A stretch of DNA of 64,000 nucleotides, from positions 1-64,000 of the forward strand of contig VFIW01000153.1 of assembly GCA_006386115.1 (NCBI GenBank), read 5' to 3'. How positions within the stretch are numbered: the first letter of the stretch is position 1; each line of letters opens with the position of its first letter. The notes below the pieces were generated by a model. That model did no database searches. It had not been told where the DNA came from and saw only the letters and a program-made list of their open reading frames with translations. Below, one piece after another: positions 11,770 through 23,263 of the stretch. The translations under genes and the position numbers were made by a program. This stretch comes from Globisporangium splendens (taxonomy: Eukaryota; Oomycota; Peronosporomycetes; Pythiales; Pythiaceae).

Positions 11770-13257
11770 TCAACTTCGCAGATAAATAAGTTACATTACA
11801 CTCTTACGGGGTGCCTTCCTATTCTCCGCTACCTATACTTATGTGTGGAATATGCAAATTTGCACTTTTTATGTGAGTTCCACTATTCGGTTAGGCGAGT
11901 ATAGTGAAATCAAGTCAAAATGCAACACCGGTATGACCAGGTTGGACAGTTGCGCCCTGTGTTGTTGGGTGTATGGTGGTGCTAGGGTTTGGGCTTGGGA
12001 TCGTGGAGGTCGCTGGATCGATTCCGGGTGGGAGCAAAATTTGGGAAAGTCGAAAAATGACCGAAAGTTGTGTAGCTTGGGGTAAATGTCGTGTGCAAGC
12101 GCTTCTTGGGACTCGAGGCATAATGAAGGAACTGGCATATTCCGCTCTACCTTCGGGTAAATCTCAATAGAGTCAGGCTTGGGGTTTGATGGGTGGAACT
12201 TGCCACCACCCATGTATAACTCTGCATGAGCCATTTCAAGGAGCCGGATGGGATTATTCTCTGTACACACACGTTCCCGATTGGCATTCTCAGTTTGGTG
12301 GGTTGAATCTTGAACGACCGTCCGCAGACGGTGAGTTGCAGATTACCCAGCTTCGTGCAGATCTCTCGATCGGTGCACGTGAAGCTCACTCCCTTTCCTC
12401 GGATCACTTTGAAGTCCCGAAGGTGCACAATGCTATTGGCCCACAATGTGGACTTTTGGTCACCACCCAACGACGTCATGATCTCCGTGTCCGAAAACGT
12501 GGAGGTCAAGTCTCTCGCGGGGATCCACATCGGGTAGCACTGGTCGCTGTTCACTGGCGTGGGAACGCCTCGCAACGCAGCTGCCTTCCGTTCAGCAGCT
12601 GTGCGGTCTTCGTCTTGGAACGCCCTTTCTGCTTCCGCAAAAGTTGCGTCCGTGGGGATGGTCACTTGTTGGCGTGATGAGTTGGCACGCCATTGCTTGC
12701 GCCACTCGGTGTTGGCAGCTGAGGTCTTCATGATGCAGGGGTAGGTCAAACTTGATATTTTTCTGGATTTTCTTGGGTGGGTTCAAAGTGCAGTTTTTTT
12801 TGTGATTTCTTGTTTTCTTGGGTTGCAGGGGTCGACTGCTTGGTCGAGAACCGAGGGAAAGTCAAACTCTCAAGCTGACCTAAAGATTCCCAGGGACCGC
12901 TCGCTATGAGGCAGTGTGGGAAGCAGTAGGCAGCACCTGAAGAGTCAAAATCAGAGTGCAAAGCGAACCTCAATTTGCGGCAGCTCCGATCAGCACACTT
13001 CGGGAGAGCAATAGCACTCACTGATGAGTTTCAAAAATTCGATCCCACCAACAAGCGTGGCAGACGAGACTGATCACTAACCACGTCGTGGAAAGCACCG
13101 GGTCTCTGACCAAAATTTCAGAGGTTCACCCGTGTGAACTAAGGGACGGTCGGGGTTGGGGGTCGGCAGTCGCTTGGGTCCAGCTGGCGAGGAAAGTCGA
13201 TAGCAAGCGTGGGCTTGTCTATTCGACTTGTGGGGTAGCTGGCAAATTGGAAAGTGC
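11770..13257 (-). repeat. LINE-derived array unit 7 (1488 bp)
   Basis: Same subtype as units 3, 4, 8 and 9. The chimeric ORF1 frame runs from ATG 12731 to 12147. Confidence 0.85.
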
Positions 13258-14745
13258 TCAACTTCGCAGATAAATAAGTTACATTACACTCTTACGGGGT
13301 GCCTTCCTATTCTCCGCTACCTATACTTATGTGTGGAATATGCAAATTTGCACTTTTTATGTGAGTTCCACTATTCGGTTAGGCGAGTATAGTGAAATCA
13401 AGTCAAAATGCAACACCGGTATGACCAGGTTGGACAGTTGCGCCCTGTGTTGTTGGGTGTATGGTGGTGCTAGGGTTTGGGCTTGGGATCGTGGAGGTCG
13501 CTGGATCGATTCCGGGTGGGAGCAAAATTTGGGAAAGTCGGAAAATGACCGAAAGTTGTGTAGCTTGGGGTAAATGTCGTGTGCAAGCGCTTCTTGGGAC
13601 TCGAGGCATAATGAAGGAACTGGCATATTCCGCTCTACCTTCGGGTAAGTCTCAATAGAGTCAGGCTTGGGGTTTGATGGGTGGAACTTGCCACCACCCA
13701 TGTATAACTCTGCATGAGCCGTTTCAAGGAGCCGGATGGGATTATTCTCTGTACACACACGTTCCCGATTGGCATTCTCAGTTTGGTGGGTTGAATCTTG
13801 AACGACCGTCCGCAGACGGTGAGTTGCAGATTACCCAGCTTCGTGCAGATCTCTCGATCGGTGCACGTGAAGCTCACTCCCTTTCCTCGGATCACTTTGA
13901 AGTCCCGAAGGTGCACAATACTATTGACCCACAATGTGGACTTTTGGTCAGCACCCAACGACGTCATGATCTCCGTGTCCGAAAACGTGGAGGTCAAGTC
14001 TCTCGCGGGGATCCACATCGGGTAGCACTGGTCGCTGTTCACTGGCGTGGGAACGCCTCGCAACGCAGCTGCCTTCCGTTCAGCAGCTGTGCGGTCTTCG
14101 TCTTGGAACGCCCTTTCTGCTTCCGCAAAAGTTGCGTCCGTGGGGATGGTCACTTGTTGGCGTGATGAGTTGGCACGCCATTGCTTGCGCCACTCGGTGT
14201 TGGCAGCTGAGGTCTTCATGATGCAGGGGTAGGTCAAACTTGATATTTTTCTGGATTTTCTTGGGTGGGTTCAAAGTGCAGTTTTTTTTGTGATTTCTTG
14301 TTTTCTTGGGTTGCAGGGGTCGACTGCTTGGTCGAGAACCGAGGGAAAGTCAAACTCTCAAGCTGACCTAAAGATTCCCAGGGACCGCTCGCTATGAGGC
14401 AGTGTGGGAAGCAGTAGGCAGCACCTGAAGAGTCAAAATCAGAGTGCAAAGCGAACCTCAATTTGCGGCAGCTCCGATCAGCACACTTCGGGAGAGCAAT
14501 AGCACTCACTGATGAGTTTCAAAAATTCGATCCCACCAACAAGCGTGGCAGACGAGACTGATCACTAACCACGTCGTGGAAAGCACCGGGTCTCTGACCA
14601 AAATTTCAGAGGTTCACCCGTGTGAACTAAGGGACGGTCGGGGTTGGGGGTCGGCAGTCGCTTGGGTCCAGCTGGCGAGGAAAGTCGATAGCAAGCGTGG
14701 GCTTGTCTATTCGACTTGTGGGGTAGCTGGCAAATTGGAAAGTGC
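13258..14745 (-). repeat. LINE-derived array unit 8 (1488 bp)
   Basis: Same length as unit 4 and nearly the same sequence. The chimeric ORF1 frame runs from ATG 14219 to 13635. It is the last uninterrupted unit before the copia insertion. Confidence 0.85.
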
Positions 14746-15197
14746 TCAACTTCGCAGATAAATAAGTTACATTACACTCTTACGGGGTGCCTTCCTATTC
14801 TCCGCTACCTATACTTATGTGTGGAATATGCAAATTTGCACTTTTTATGTGAGTTCCACTATTCGGTTAGGCGAGTATAGTGAAATCAAGTCAAAATGCA
14901 ACACCGGTATGACCAGGTTGGACAGTTGCGCCCTGTGTTGTTGGGTGTATGGTGGTGCTAGGGTTTGGGCTTGGGATCGTGGAGGTCGCTGGATCGATTC
15001 CGGGTGGGAGCAAAATTTGGGAAAGTCGAAAAATGACCGAAAGTTGTGTAGCTTGGGGTAAATGTCGTGTGCAAGCGCTTCTTGGGACTCGAGGCATAAT
15101 GAAGGAACTGGCATATTCCGCTCTACCTTCGGGTAAGTCTCAATAGAGTCAGGCTTGGGGTTTGATGGGTGGAACTTGCTACCACCCATGTATAACT

Positions 15198-15473
15198 TGT
15201 CAAGGATACAGCATGAGGGATGTAGATGGAAGAAGAGCAAAAGTGATGGTACGTGGCAAAACGACAAGTGCCGTAGGGTTCTATGCGTGCGTGTGTGTAT
15301 ATTATAGGGATTAGAATGATTGGTTGAGGACCTTGGTCATATCATAGTGTGGGACACACTACGTAAGGTGTATTGCCTTTGACAGGCTTAAAACCAGTGT
15401 TACCCAATGGCACTGTATGGATTCATCGAGACAGTGGGTGACAAATGATGGGCTGATTCCTATTTGTCCAACA
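15198..15473 (-). repeat. copia 3' LTR (276 bp)
   Basis: Starts TGTCAAGG and ends CCAACA on the plus strand (TG...CA). It matches 21947-22221 with roughly a dozen differences by eye, so the insertion is not brand new. Confidence 0.9.
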
Positions 15474-15801
15474 GCCACCCTGAATCAGCCCATCAGATGA
15501 AAAAGAAAATTCCCTTGGGTTCAGAGCGATAGGGTGCTGGTGTTTTTGACCAATCAGTGAGTACGGAACCTCAGGTTGTGGTTTATTGGGTGCAATAATA
15601 CGTCGTACTTGAATCTTTGACTCTTTTCAGGTATGTAGGTTGTGTCATGTGTACCAGAGCCTTCTCACTTGAGAATTGACCGGCAACCGCTGACGAATTG
15701 GCACCAGTGAAGGCCACTCCGACGGTCTATTCAGAGCCTGATACCAGAGGCATAGGCGCACGTCCTCTCTTTTTGTAGCCTTGCTGCCGTCATGTGTCAT
15801 C

Positions 15802-17211
15802 ATGGCTTTTGACCAAGTGGGTGTGCTGGGTCTGGTGGCCGTTCAAGAGACGATGGTCATTGCCAATCATCCATTGAATATCGCCTTTCAAGATCAAGCT
15901 TTAATACCAAGTTCAAGCGCACAGAATCCTGATGCAAGGTCACGCGGCCAAGTAGCTCTGAGTTTTGTGCCCGCGGTAGAAGCGCTTGCTAGAGCAGTGA
16001 CGCTGACAGACGTACCACCAAGAGAAGTGTCGGTGGAAGAGCACGTCGACTCTGAATCGGAAGCGAAGGAGGGAGACATTCGCCTCGATGTGTCCGTCGG
16101 TGTGAGGCGACCAAAGCGCAAGAGGCTCGTGCAGAGCCATGTCAATTCCGAGTCAGAAGAGAATGACAGTGACTCGGGACCAGATTTATCGGCTGGGTTG
16201 AACTCCCCAACTCACAAGAGGAATGTTATCGAGGTTTCCTCTTGGTCTGATGTCAGCGACGACGGACTGCCAATAAGACGCCTCAGACGGTCCAATCGCG
16301 CTCAAACGTCTGTCCAGCAGTCTCGACATTTGCCTCGTCAAGAGGCTACATCGAAGAAACCTCGGCGACCGACTCGTCCTCAATCGTCCGCAAAGCAATC
16401 ACAACAATCGACTTGTGGCCACGCTGTCTCGACGCGTGGGGAAGGAGATGACTTGTATCTCTTTCTAACGATTGATGATCGTCGAGATACTTTTGTTGTT
16501 GATGAAGCCGGTGATGTTGGCATCCAAGTCGAGTACCATGTAGTGTGGTTCGAACCAAACAACACGTTTTCGAGGACCTGGGAGCCGAAGGAGAGTATCA
16601 GCTAATCACCTGAGGCGGCAGATGCAATTGCTCGTGCTGATCGGATTTTTGGAGCGCGCGTTCAAGTTCGTCCGAAGGCGTTGACGTTTGATGACTTCTG
16701 CAGTACGGCAGGCGAGCGCAGTGGTATGACAGCGGACGATTCGGGTCTGTGTGTTTTTAACAGCCTGCGCATTGTGTTGGAGTTGGCCGGTATTGCATGT
16801 GATGCACTTGACTCCACGTTCGAAGCTTTCATAAAGAAGCGCAGAGATGACAAGAAGCCCGAATTGTCCGACGGAGCCGACCAGTCTACTTTGGTGGCTT
16901 TTGTCAGGCTCCTGCGAAAGCGTCGCGTAAAGCTTTCAGTCAAGCACCTCATCGGTCAAGCCAAGGGAAGTATCTATGGCGTGGACAAGTTTCTTCAACT
17001 TTCGTTGCCAGTTGGGATATACCTTGTGGGGGTATATGATGTCGGCAAACCACCGATCGGTCACTGTTTCGCCATTTCAGTTCATGGCAATGGATTTTTC
17101 ATTGTTGAGAGTACGAAGAGCGGTTCATACCGTTACCTCAGAGTTGATGGCAATTACGACTGGATTTACGAGATTCGTTTTGTTTATCCAATTGTTCCCC
17201 ACGGAACTTAG
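15802..17211 (+). pseudogene. antisense ORF in copia: chromo-like plus papain-fold peptidase-like protein
   Basis: This frame runs opposite to the copia polyprotein, between RNase H and the 3' LTR. It opens at ATG 15802 (CATCATGGC), reads to TAA at 16603-16605, and continues in the same frame to 17211, so one stop divides an about 470-codon protein. Residues 75-190 are acidic and Ser-rich with basic patches (RRPKRKR). A segment reading YHVVWFEP then TWEPKE resembles a chromodomain core. After the stop, DDSGLCVFNSLR and, 100 residues on, IGHCFAISVHG give a Cys...His pair like those of small cysteine peptidases. ORFs of this make-up are, to my knowledge, common in oomycete genomes. The peptidase assignment is inference. 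It may be captured cargo or an older inserted gene. Confidence 0.5.
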
Positions 17212-17293
17212 TTGTTGAGGTACACTGTGTTGCACTGTGCACATTAATTCATTCATAATGGATTTTACTCATTCTCAAATTTATTGCTGTCGT

Positions 17294-18799
17294 TTAGCTC
17301 AATTTCATTTTTGTATCTTTTGGAGTCAGCGTGGGTTTTGCCCTGAGTAGCGTGAACAGTTGATTTGACAGAGACTTTGTAAAAATATCTGCTACCATGT
17401 CTTTAGTGTTGCAGTATGCTATGGAGAACTCGTTTCGTTCAACCTTCTCTTGTACAAAGTGATATCTGATGTCGATATGCATTGACCTTCCTTGCAACTC
17501 TGGGTTGTTTGCCCATTTCATGCAGCTTTGATTGTCCTCGTATATGGGAATTGCAGCAGCTTGCTCTAAGTTCAGTTCTTTCATAAAATACCTCAGAAAG
17601 ATGACTTCCTGGAAGCAATGACACAGGGCGATATATTCAGCCTCAGTTGTTGACAGTACAACAGTATGGTGTTTTCGTGATTTCCATGATATTGGACTGT
17701 TGCACAGCAGCGTGATGTATCCGCCTATCGACTGCCTGGTGTCACTGCAGTTTGCGTAGTCTGCATCGGTGTATGCTGCTAAGAACCGTTTGTTTTTGAA
17801 TTGATCGAGGTTCTCCTTTCCACCTAATGTAATACCAAGGTTTGTCGTGCCCTTGAGGTATTTGAGACCACGTTTGATTGCATTCCAGTGCTCTTTGCCT
17901 AGGTTAACAACAAATTAACTCACTTCTCGGAGGAATTATGCAAGGCCAGGTCGGGTGCTCATCATTAGGTACATGATGCTGCCAACGGCTTCTCGAAATG
18001 GGACATTATCCACCGAGGCCTTTTCATCTTGTGTCTGTGGGCACATGTCCTTCGTAAGGATTGTCCCTTTTTCAACTGGCGTTGAAACTGAGTGAGTTTC
18101 AAGATGATTAAACTGATTGAGGACGGTTATGGCATACTTCTCTTGATGGGCGAAAACAGATCGTGTGCTTCTGTTGCGAACAATAGACCAACCGAGTAGG
18201 TAGTGTACCTCCCCCAAATCTGACATTGTGAACTCTTTGTTCAATGCAGATTTGATTGCCTGCAGAGGTTGCACAGGTGGACAGATGATCAAAAGGTCAT
18301 CAACATACACCGCAATGTAGCGTACTCGAGCACACACAGTACCGACAAAAACACATTGATCTTTTATGAGTTTTTGAAACCCAAGGTGTTCGAGAAAGGT
18401 ACGAAGAGTGTGATACCATATGCGGGGTGATTGTTTAAGACCGTACAGACTTTTGAGCAGTTTGCAAACCAAGTGCTCTTGCCCTGGTCTGACAAACCCT
18501 TCTGGTTGTTCCATATATATTTCACCATCAAGTTTTCCGTTCAGAAAGGCTGTCTTGACATCCATATGATGGATTTCATAGTCAAGTAGTGCAGCTATAG
18601 TTAGAAGTAAGCGGAGTACTTCCATACGAATGACAGGGGCAAAAAATTCGTTGTAGTCAATGCCGTGCCGTTGTAAGAAACCTTTTATAACTAGACGTGC
18701 TTTGTACCGATCTAGTTTGCCATCTCCTTTGTATTTCTTTGTCCAAACCCACCTGCACTTCAGTGCTTTTCGATTGGGGGAAGAGTGACAAGCGTCCAT
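17294..18799 (-). pseudogene. copia reverse transcriptase and RNase H
   Basis: 18799-17936 encodes RT: WVWTKKYKGDG, YKARLVIKGF, DVKTAFLNG, MEQPEGF, KSLYGLKQSPR and the catalytic YVDDLLI, then YLLG and GSIMYL. After a break near 17930 other frames give the RNase H region, with ADYANC, TEAEYIAL, EDNQSCMKWANN and finally KDMVADIFTKSL (17584-17294). Order and motifs are those of Ty1/copia. It is split from the integrase by a frame change near 18780. Confidence 0.8.
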
Positions 18800-20186
18800 G
18801 TTTTGTTTTCGGTCAAGGAGCTGTATTCACTTTCCGCAGCAAGTCTCCAGTGGATAGCTTCTGGCGATGCCATAGCTTGTTTGTAGCTTTTAGGTTCATC
18901 TTCGTGATGTATTGAAAGGAAGGAGTGAATTTCATAAAGGTCTTTGTGCACAGTTTGTGTAGAATTGTCGTTCTCTGTTGCACGGTCTGTAATGGCGATG
19001 GCGTTTGATGGGTTAGAGTCATCAAGTTTCCGTTTACAGGTCATGCGCACTTGGGAATCCTTGTGCAGTGAGAGTGCCTCCCTCAATGGCGGCAGCAGAT
19101 GCTCTGCCCCACAGGGCTCAAATGTTGGCCGAGTATTGAAAGGCTGGATTGTAGCAGCGCGGTTTTGTGTTGAGTGGTGTAGAAACTCCAATGATGGGTA
19201 GTCTGCTTCGTCGAACTGAACATCGCGACTGTATACAATGGTTCCAATGGAGACGTCAAGGAGGTGATATCCCTTCTTGTGGGTTGGAAGCCCCACGAAC
19301 ATGCATTTCTTTGCTCGCGCATCCAGTTTGTTTCTATGTGGTTCTGGTATGTGCACATATTCTGTACAACCAAACACTTTGAGATATTCCGCTGATGGTG
19401 GTGAGCCGTACCATAGTTGATAAGGTGAAACATTGTCTGTGTTTGGACTGGCTGTGAAGTTCAGTAGGTGAGCACAGGTATTATGTACTCCCCACCCCCC
19501 CCCCCCCCCCCATCCCCCCCCCCCCCCCCCCCCCCCCATAATGCTTTGGGAAGATTTCCATCAACGAGGAGTGCTCGAAAACGCTCGAGAAGAGTTCGCA
19601 TCCGGAGTTCTGCAACTCCGTTTTGCTGTGGAGTGTATGCATTTGTGAACTGCGCATGTGTCTTATATTTGGCGAATATAATCCTGCCAAGTTTCTCACA
19701 TTCACGTGCATTGTCCGCTTGAAATCGTTGGATTTCAGGACTGAACTGATTCTCGCAGTATTCAACTGTTCCAACATCTTTGCGAAAGATGTTAAGTGCT
19801 TTCTTTCGGAAGTCCTCAAAGCAATCATACAGATCGGACTTCCTCTTGATCACATATATGAACAAGAAACGAGTTGCGTAATCGATGAATGTGAGAATAC
19901 ACTGACATCCAGATAATGTTGGAGTGGGTAATGGCCCATTCATGTCAGAGTGTATCTTTTGCAAAGGATATTTTGCGCGTTTAACAGGATGTTTATTAAA
20001 CGGTAGTCGATGAGACTTGTCATACACACACGAAGGGCATATTTTCAAACTGCTGGCGTCTAAGGACCTCAGGTTCACTCCTTGAATGGTCTTGCACCTA
20101 AGCATTGTCCGCATAACGCCAAAGTTAGGATGACCCATTCTTTTGTGGAATAGCAAAAAGTTGTTTGACTCACCTGGGGTAGCCAC
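18760..20186 (-). pseudogene. copia integrase, broken by a C/G homopolymer
   Basis: The first part (20186-19461) shows the N-terminal HHCC zinc module (HKRMGH, then CPSCVYDKSH) and catalytic residues in HSDMNGPL, FQADNARE and QQNGVAE, the DDE triad. At ALWG the frame hits two long G runs (minus strand) and ends. The rest, from NTCAHLLNF through SPYQLWYGSPP and LKVFGCTEYV to the Gln/Asp-rich tail, is in another frame (19539-18760). Integrase inserts the cDNA; this copy cannot be read through without a frame change. Confidence 0.75.
19490..19537. repeat. long C homopolymer tract inside integrase
   Basis: The plus strand reads CCCC, A, 17 C, AT, then 24 C. It replaces the short piece that normally joins ALWG to NTCAHLLN in copia integrases. 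Either a G-run expansion or a sequencing/assembly error could produce it. Confidence 0.8.
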
Positions 20187-20716
20187 ATGGGCGAGTTCTT
20201 GCTTCTTGATGTTGGCCTGGAATCGGTACAGGTCCGAAGTAGACGTCGTTGAGGCAGCGAATGTGAAGGTGTTCGTGTACCTGAGGTAGCACTTGCCAGA
20301 CTTTTCGAAGGTGACCTTGAACGATCGTCAGTGACTTGAGGCACCGAGAAGAGATTGAACTTGAGGTCAGGCGCGTAGAGCACATTATCAAGGGTGATCG
20401 TTTTCACCACTCCCTTCTTGTCCTTGACTTCGATGTCGAATTTGCTAATTCCTTTGATTGGAATTTTGTGATTGCCTCCAACTGTAATCGATCCGACTCC
20501 TGGTTTCATTGACGTGAACCAGTTAGCTTGGTAGACGGCGTGGCTAATACTGCCCGAGTCGATGATCCAGACAGGGTCAACTTCACTTGGAGCCTTGGCT
20601 GCCAACTCCATTTCACGCGACAGCTTGTCAGTCACAGCGATGATGCCATAGTCAGCCTTGCGTGTCTGGAAGCAGATGCCATCGTCAACACACTTTGCCA
20701 ATGCGGCAGCTTGCAC
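20075..20716 (-). pseudogene. copia aspartic protease region
   Basis: The same frame as the end of gag continues past the stop. It holds WIIDSGSISHAV (the D-S-G active site of copia proteases) and, further on, LDNVLYAPDLKFNLFSV, the motif that follows the protease in Ty1/copia polyproteins. It loses frame near 20330, before the integrase. The product would cut Gag-Pol. Confidence 0.75.
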
Positions 20717-20848
20717 TTGTTGGGAGATTTGAAGGAGGACATTCGGGTCAAGTGGAAAACCATTCTTGTCGTAGACGGTATTTGCTGCAAGAGCAGCGGC
20801 ATTGAAGGCATTGCTTCTTTTGCCCTTCTTGAAATGACCATGGTGGAG

Positions 20849-21942
20849 CTAGTTGTACGGCTGAAAGCGCTTCTTTTGAGCCTTCTTCTGGGGCTTCATC
20901 TGGGGTGGCGTAACCTTGAAGATCTCAGTGATGACAGTACCGGGCTTGGCGGCCCCGGCGAGAAGGTGGCGGCCGAGTGTTTTGCATTCTCGGGTCTCAT
21001 GACCAGCGCGTTCACAATAGCCACAGAGACTGCTGGAGGGAGTAGCATTTGATTGACCAATGGTAGCCAAACCCTTCTCCTCGCGAGTTTCACGCGATTC
21101 TGGAGTACCGAATCTGTGCGTTTACTTGCTCTTGGCAGCATCGTCGCGCACTTTTTGCTCAATGTGCTGTTTCAATTCCTCATACGGAATGAAATTGCGA
21201 TTGCCTTTCCAGATGTTGAGAGACATCTTCCACTCCGCGGGCATGGAGTGATACAAGTAAATCGACTTTTGTTCGTCGTTCATGATGCTACTTGTAGCGT
21301 CAGACGTGTTTCGCATGGCTTCCTCCAGGTCCAGGAAGTACCGTGTCACGTCGGACCTTCCTCGTACCTGATTTCCATCAAGTAGTGTTGGATCCAATAC
21401 GGGTCACCATGGGCTTTGGTGCCCTGGTACCGATGGCAGAGTGTTTGGAACACATCATACGCAGTCGGCTGGTCATCGACAATGAGAACGTGCATGTCAT
21501 CGATTGTCTTGAACACGAATGCGCGGGTGCGCGCTTCCATCTTGCGAAGCTTTCTTGCGCTCGGCTTTCGGTTCTTCACCTTGGCTTTCATGGCGCGCTT
21601 CTCTTCTTCTTCGCGCTTTCTCGCAGCGAATGAGATGATCTTCGGCGGCACGGAGTCTTCAGCGGAGCTTTCGTTATCGCTGTCATCACTTTCAGATGAG
21701 TTCGCACCTGACTTCGACGGCGGCGGAGCAAGGTCTTCCATGTCAACATCCATCGAGGCTACAGGGTCGAGGTCTCCCCAATCGCTTGAGTTGGATTCAG
21801 TGTCGCTTTCATAGTTGCGCTTTTCAATGAATCCGTAGAGACCTTTCCCCTTGAGAGACGTGGTCACATGGGCTTTCCATATTAGAAAGGTTGTTCCGTT
21901 GAGGCGAGGGAAGCTGTCGGATGAGGATTGGGTTGGGCTCAT
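20849..21942 (-). pseudogene. copia gag with zinc knuckle, frameshifted
   Basis: ATG 21942 opens a 198-codon frame with an acidic stretch rich in Ser and Asp. Near 21346-21397 the reading moves to another frame (MDPTLLDGNQ, then FLDLEEAM), matching the gag capsid region of copia elements. After a stop at 21122-21124 that frame gives CGYCERAGHETREC, a CX2CX4HX4C nucleocapsid knuckle, and a second stop follows at 20849-20851. Gag packages element RNA. The start codon lies inside the primer-binding site. Confidence 0.7.
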
Positions 21943-21946
21943 AACT
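21934..21946 (-). promoter_or_regulatory. copia primer-binding site, half initiator tRNA type
   Basis: Next to the 5' LTR the plus strand reads GGGCTCATAACT, which matches the anticodon stem-loop of eukaryotic initiator tRNA-Met (GGGCTCATAACCC). Drosophila copia and yeast Ty5 are known to prime from such an internal tRNA fragment. The complement, TTATGAGCCC, contains the ATG that opens gag at 21942, so primer site and start codon overlap. Confidence 0.65.
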
Positions 21947-22221
21947 TGTCAAGGAACAGCATGAGGGATGTAGATGGAAGAAGAACAAAAGTGATGGTGC
22001 GTGGCAAAACGACAAGTGCCGTAGGGTTCTATGCGTGCGTGTGTGTATATTATAGGGATTAGAATGATTGGTTGAGGACCTAGGTCATATCATAGTGTGG
22101 GACACACTACGTAAGGTGTATTGCCTTTGACTAACTTAAAACCTGTATTACCCAATGGCACTGTATGGATTCATCGAGACAGTGGGTGACAAATGATGGG
22201 CTTATTCCAATTTGTCAAACG
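21947..22221 (-). repeat. copia 5' LTR (275 bp)
   Basis: This copy lies upstream of gag in element orientation and should hold the promoter. Its outer end reads CG where the other LTR has CA, a likely point change at the terminal dinucleotide. The target duplication TAACT follows directly. Confidence 0.9.
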
Positions 22222-23263
22222 TAACTCTGCATGAGCCATTTCAAGGAGCCGGATGGGATTATTCTCTGTACACACACGTTCCCGATTGGCATTCTCAGTT
22301 TGGTGGGTTGAGTCTTGAACGACCGTCCGCAGACGGTGAGTTGCAGATTACCCAGCTTCGTGCAGATCTCTCGATCGGTGCACGTGAAGCTCACTCCCTT
22401 TCCTCGGATCACTTTGAAGTCCCGAAGGTGCACAATGCTGTTGGCCCACAATGTGGACTTTTGGTCACCACCCAACGACGTCATGATCTCCGTGTCCGAA
22501 AACGTGGAGGTCAAGTCTCTCGCGGGGATCCACATCGGGTAGCACTGGTCGCTGTTCACTGGCGTGGGAACGCCTCGCAACGCAGCTGCCTTCCGTTCAG
22601 CAGCTGTGCGGTCTTCGTCTTGGAACGCCCTTTCTGCTTCCGCAAAAGTTGCGTCCGTGGGGATGGTCACTTGTTGGCGTGATGAGTTGGCACGCCATTG
22701 CTTGCGCCACTCGGTGTTGGCAGCTGAGGTCTTCATGATGCAGGGGTAGGTCAAACTTGATATTTTTCTGGATTTTCTTGGGTGGGTTCAAAGTGCAGTT
22801 TTTTTTTGTGATTTCTTGTTTTCTTGGGTTGCAGGGGTCGACTGCTTGGTCGAGAACCGAGGGAAAGTCAAACTCTCAAGCTGACCTAAAGATTCCCAGG
22901 GACCACTCGCTATGAGGCAGTGTGGGAAGCAGTAGGCAGCACCTGAAGAGTCAAAATCAGAGTGCAAAGCGAACCTCAATTTGCGGCAGCTCCGATCAGC
23001 ACACTTCGGGAGAGCAATAGCACTCACTGATGAGTTTCAAAAATTCGATCCCACCAACAAGCGTGGCAGACGAGACTGATCACTAACCACGTCGTGGAAA
23101 GCACCGGGTCTCTGACCAAAATTTCAGAGGTTCACCCGTGTGAACTAAGGGACGGTCGGGGTTGGGGGTCGGCAGTCGCTTGGGTCCAGCTGGCGAGGAA
23201 AGTCGATAGCAAGCGTGGGCTTGTCTATTCGACTTGTGGGGTAGCTGGCAAATTGGAAAGTGC

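Larger units (their letters stand above)
15198..22221 (-). mobile_element. Ty1/copia-type LTR retrotransposon
   Basis: A complete element with two LTRs, a primer-binding site and gag, protease, integrase, reverse transcriptase and RNase H in the copia order, read on the minus strand. The 5-bp target duplication TAACT (15193-15197 and 22222-22226) interrupts array unit 9 at a site intact in the other units. A further ORF lies in the opposite direction between RNase H and the 3' LTR. Several frameshifts and stops break the polyprotein, so this copy is probably inactive unless some are assembly errors. Confidence 0.92.
14746..23263 (-). repeat. LINE-derived array unit 9, split by the copia element
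   Basis: The left part is 14746-15197 and the right part begins at 22222. Removing the copia element and one copy of its 5-bp target duplication leaves 1489 bp, the normal unit length. The ORF1 frame (from ATG 22736) runs to a stop at 22215 formed at the copia junction. The insertion therefore came after the array had formed. Confidence 0.85.

Noticed and set aside
825..15197. Array as CRISPR or ribosomal DNA
   Set aside because: Units are 1.49 kb, without spacers or rRNA sequence, and contain LINE reading frames.
18697..19382. Plus-strand frames across the copia polyprotein
   Set aside because: They are shadows of RT and integrase.
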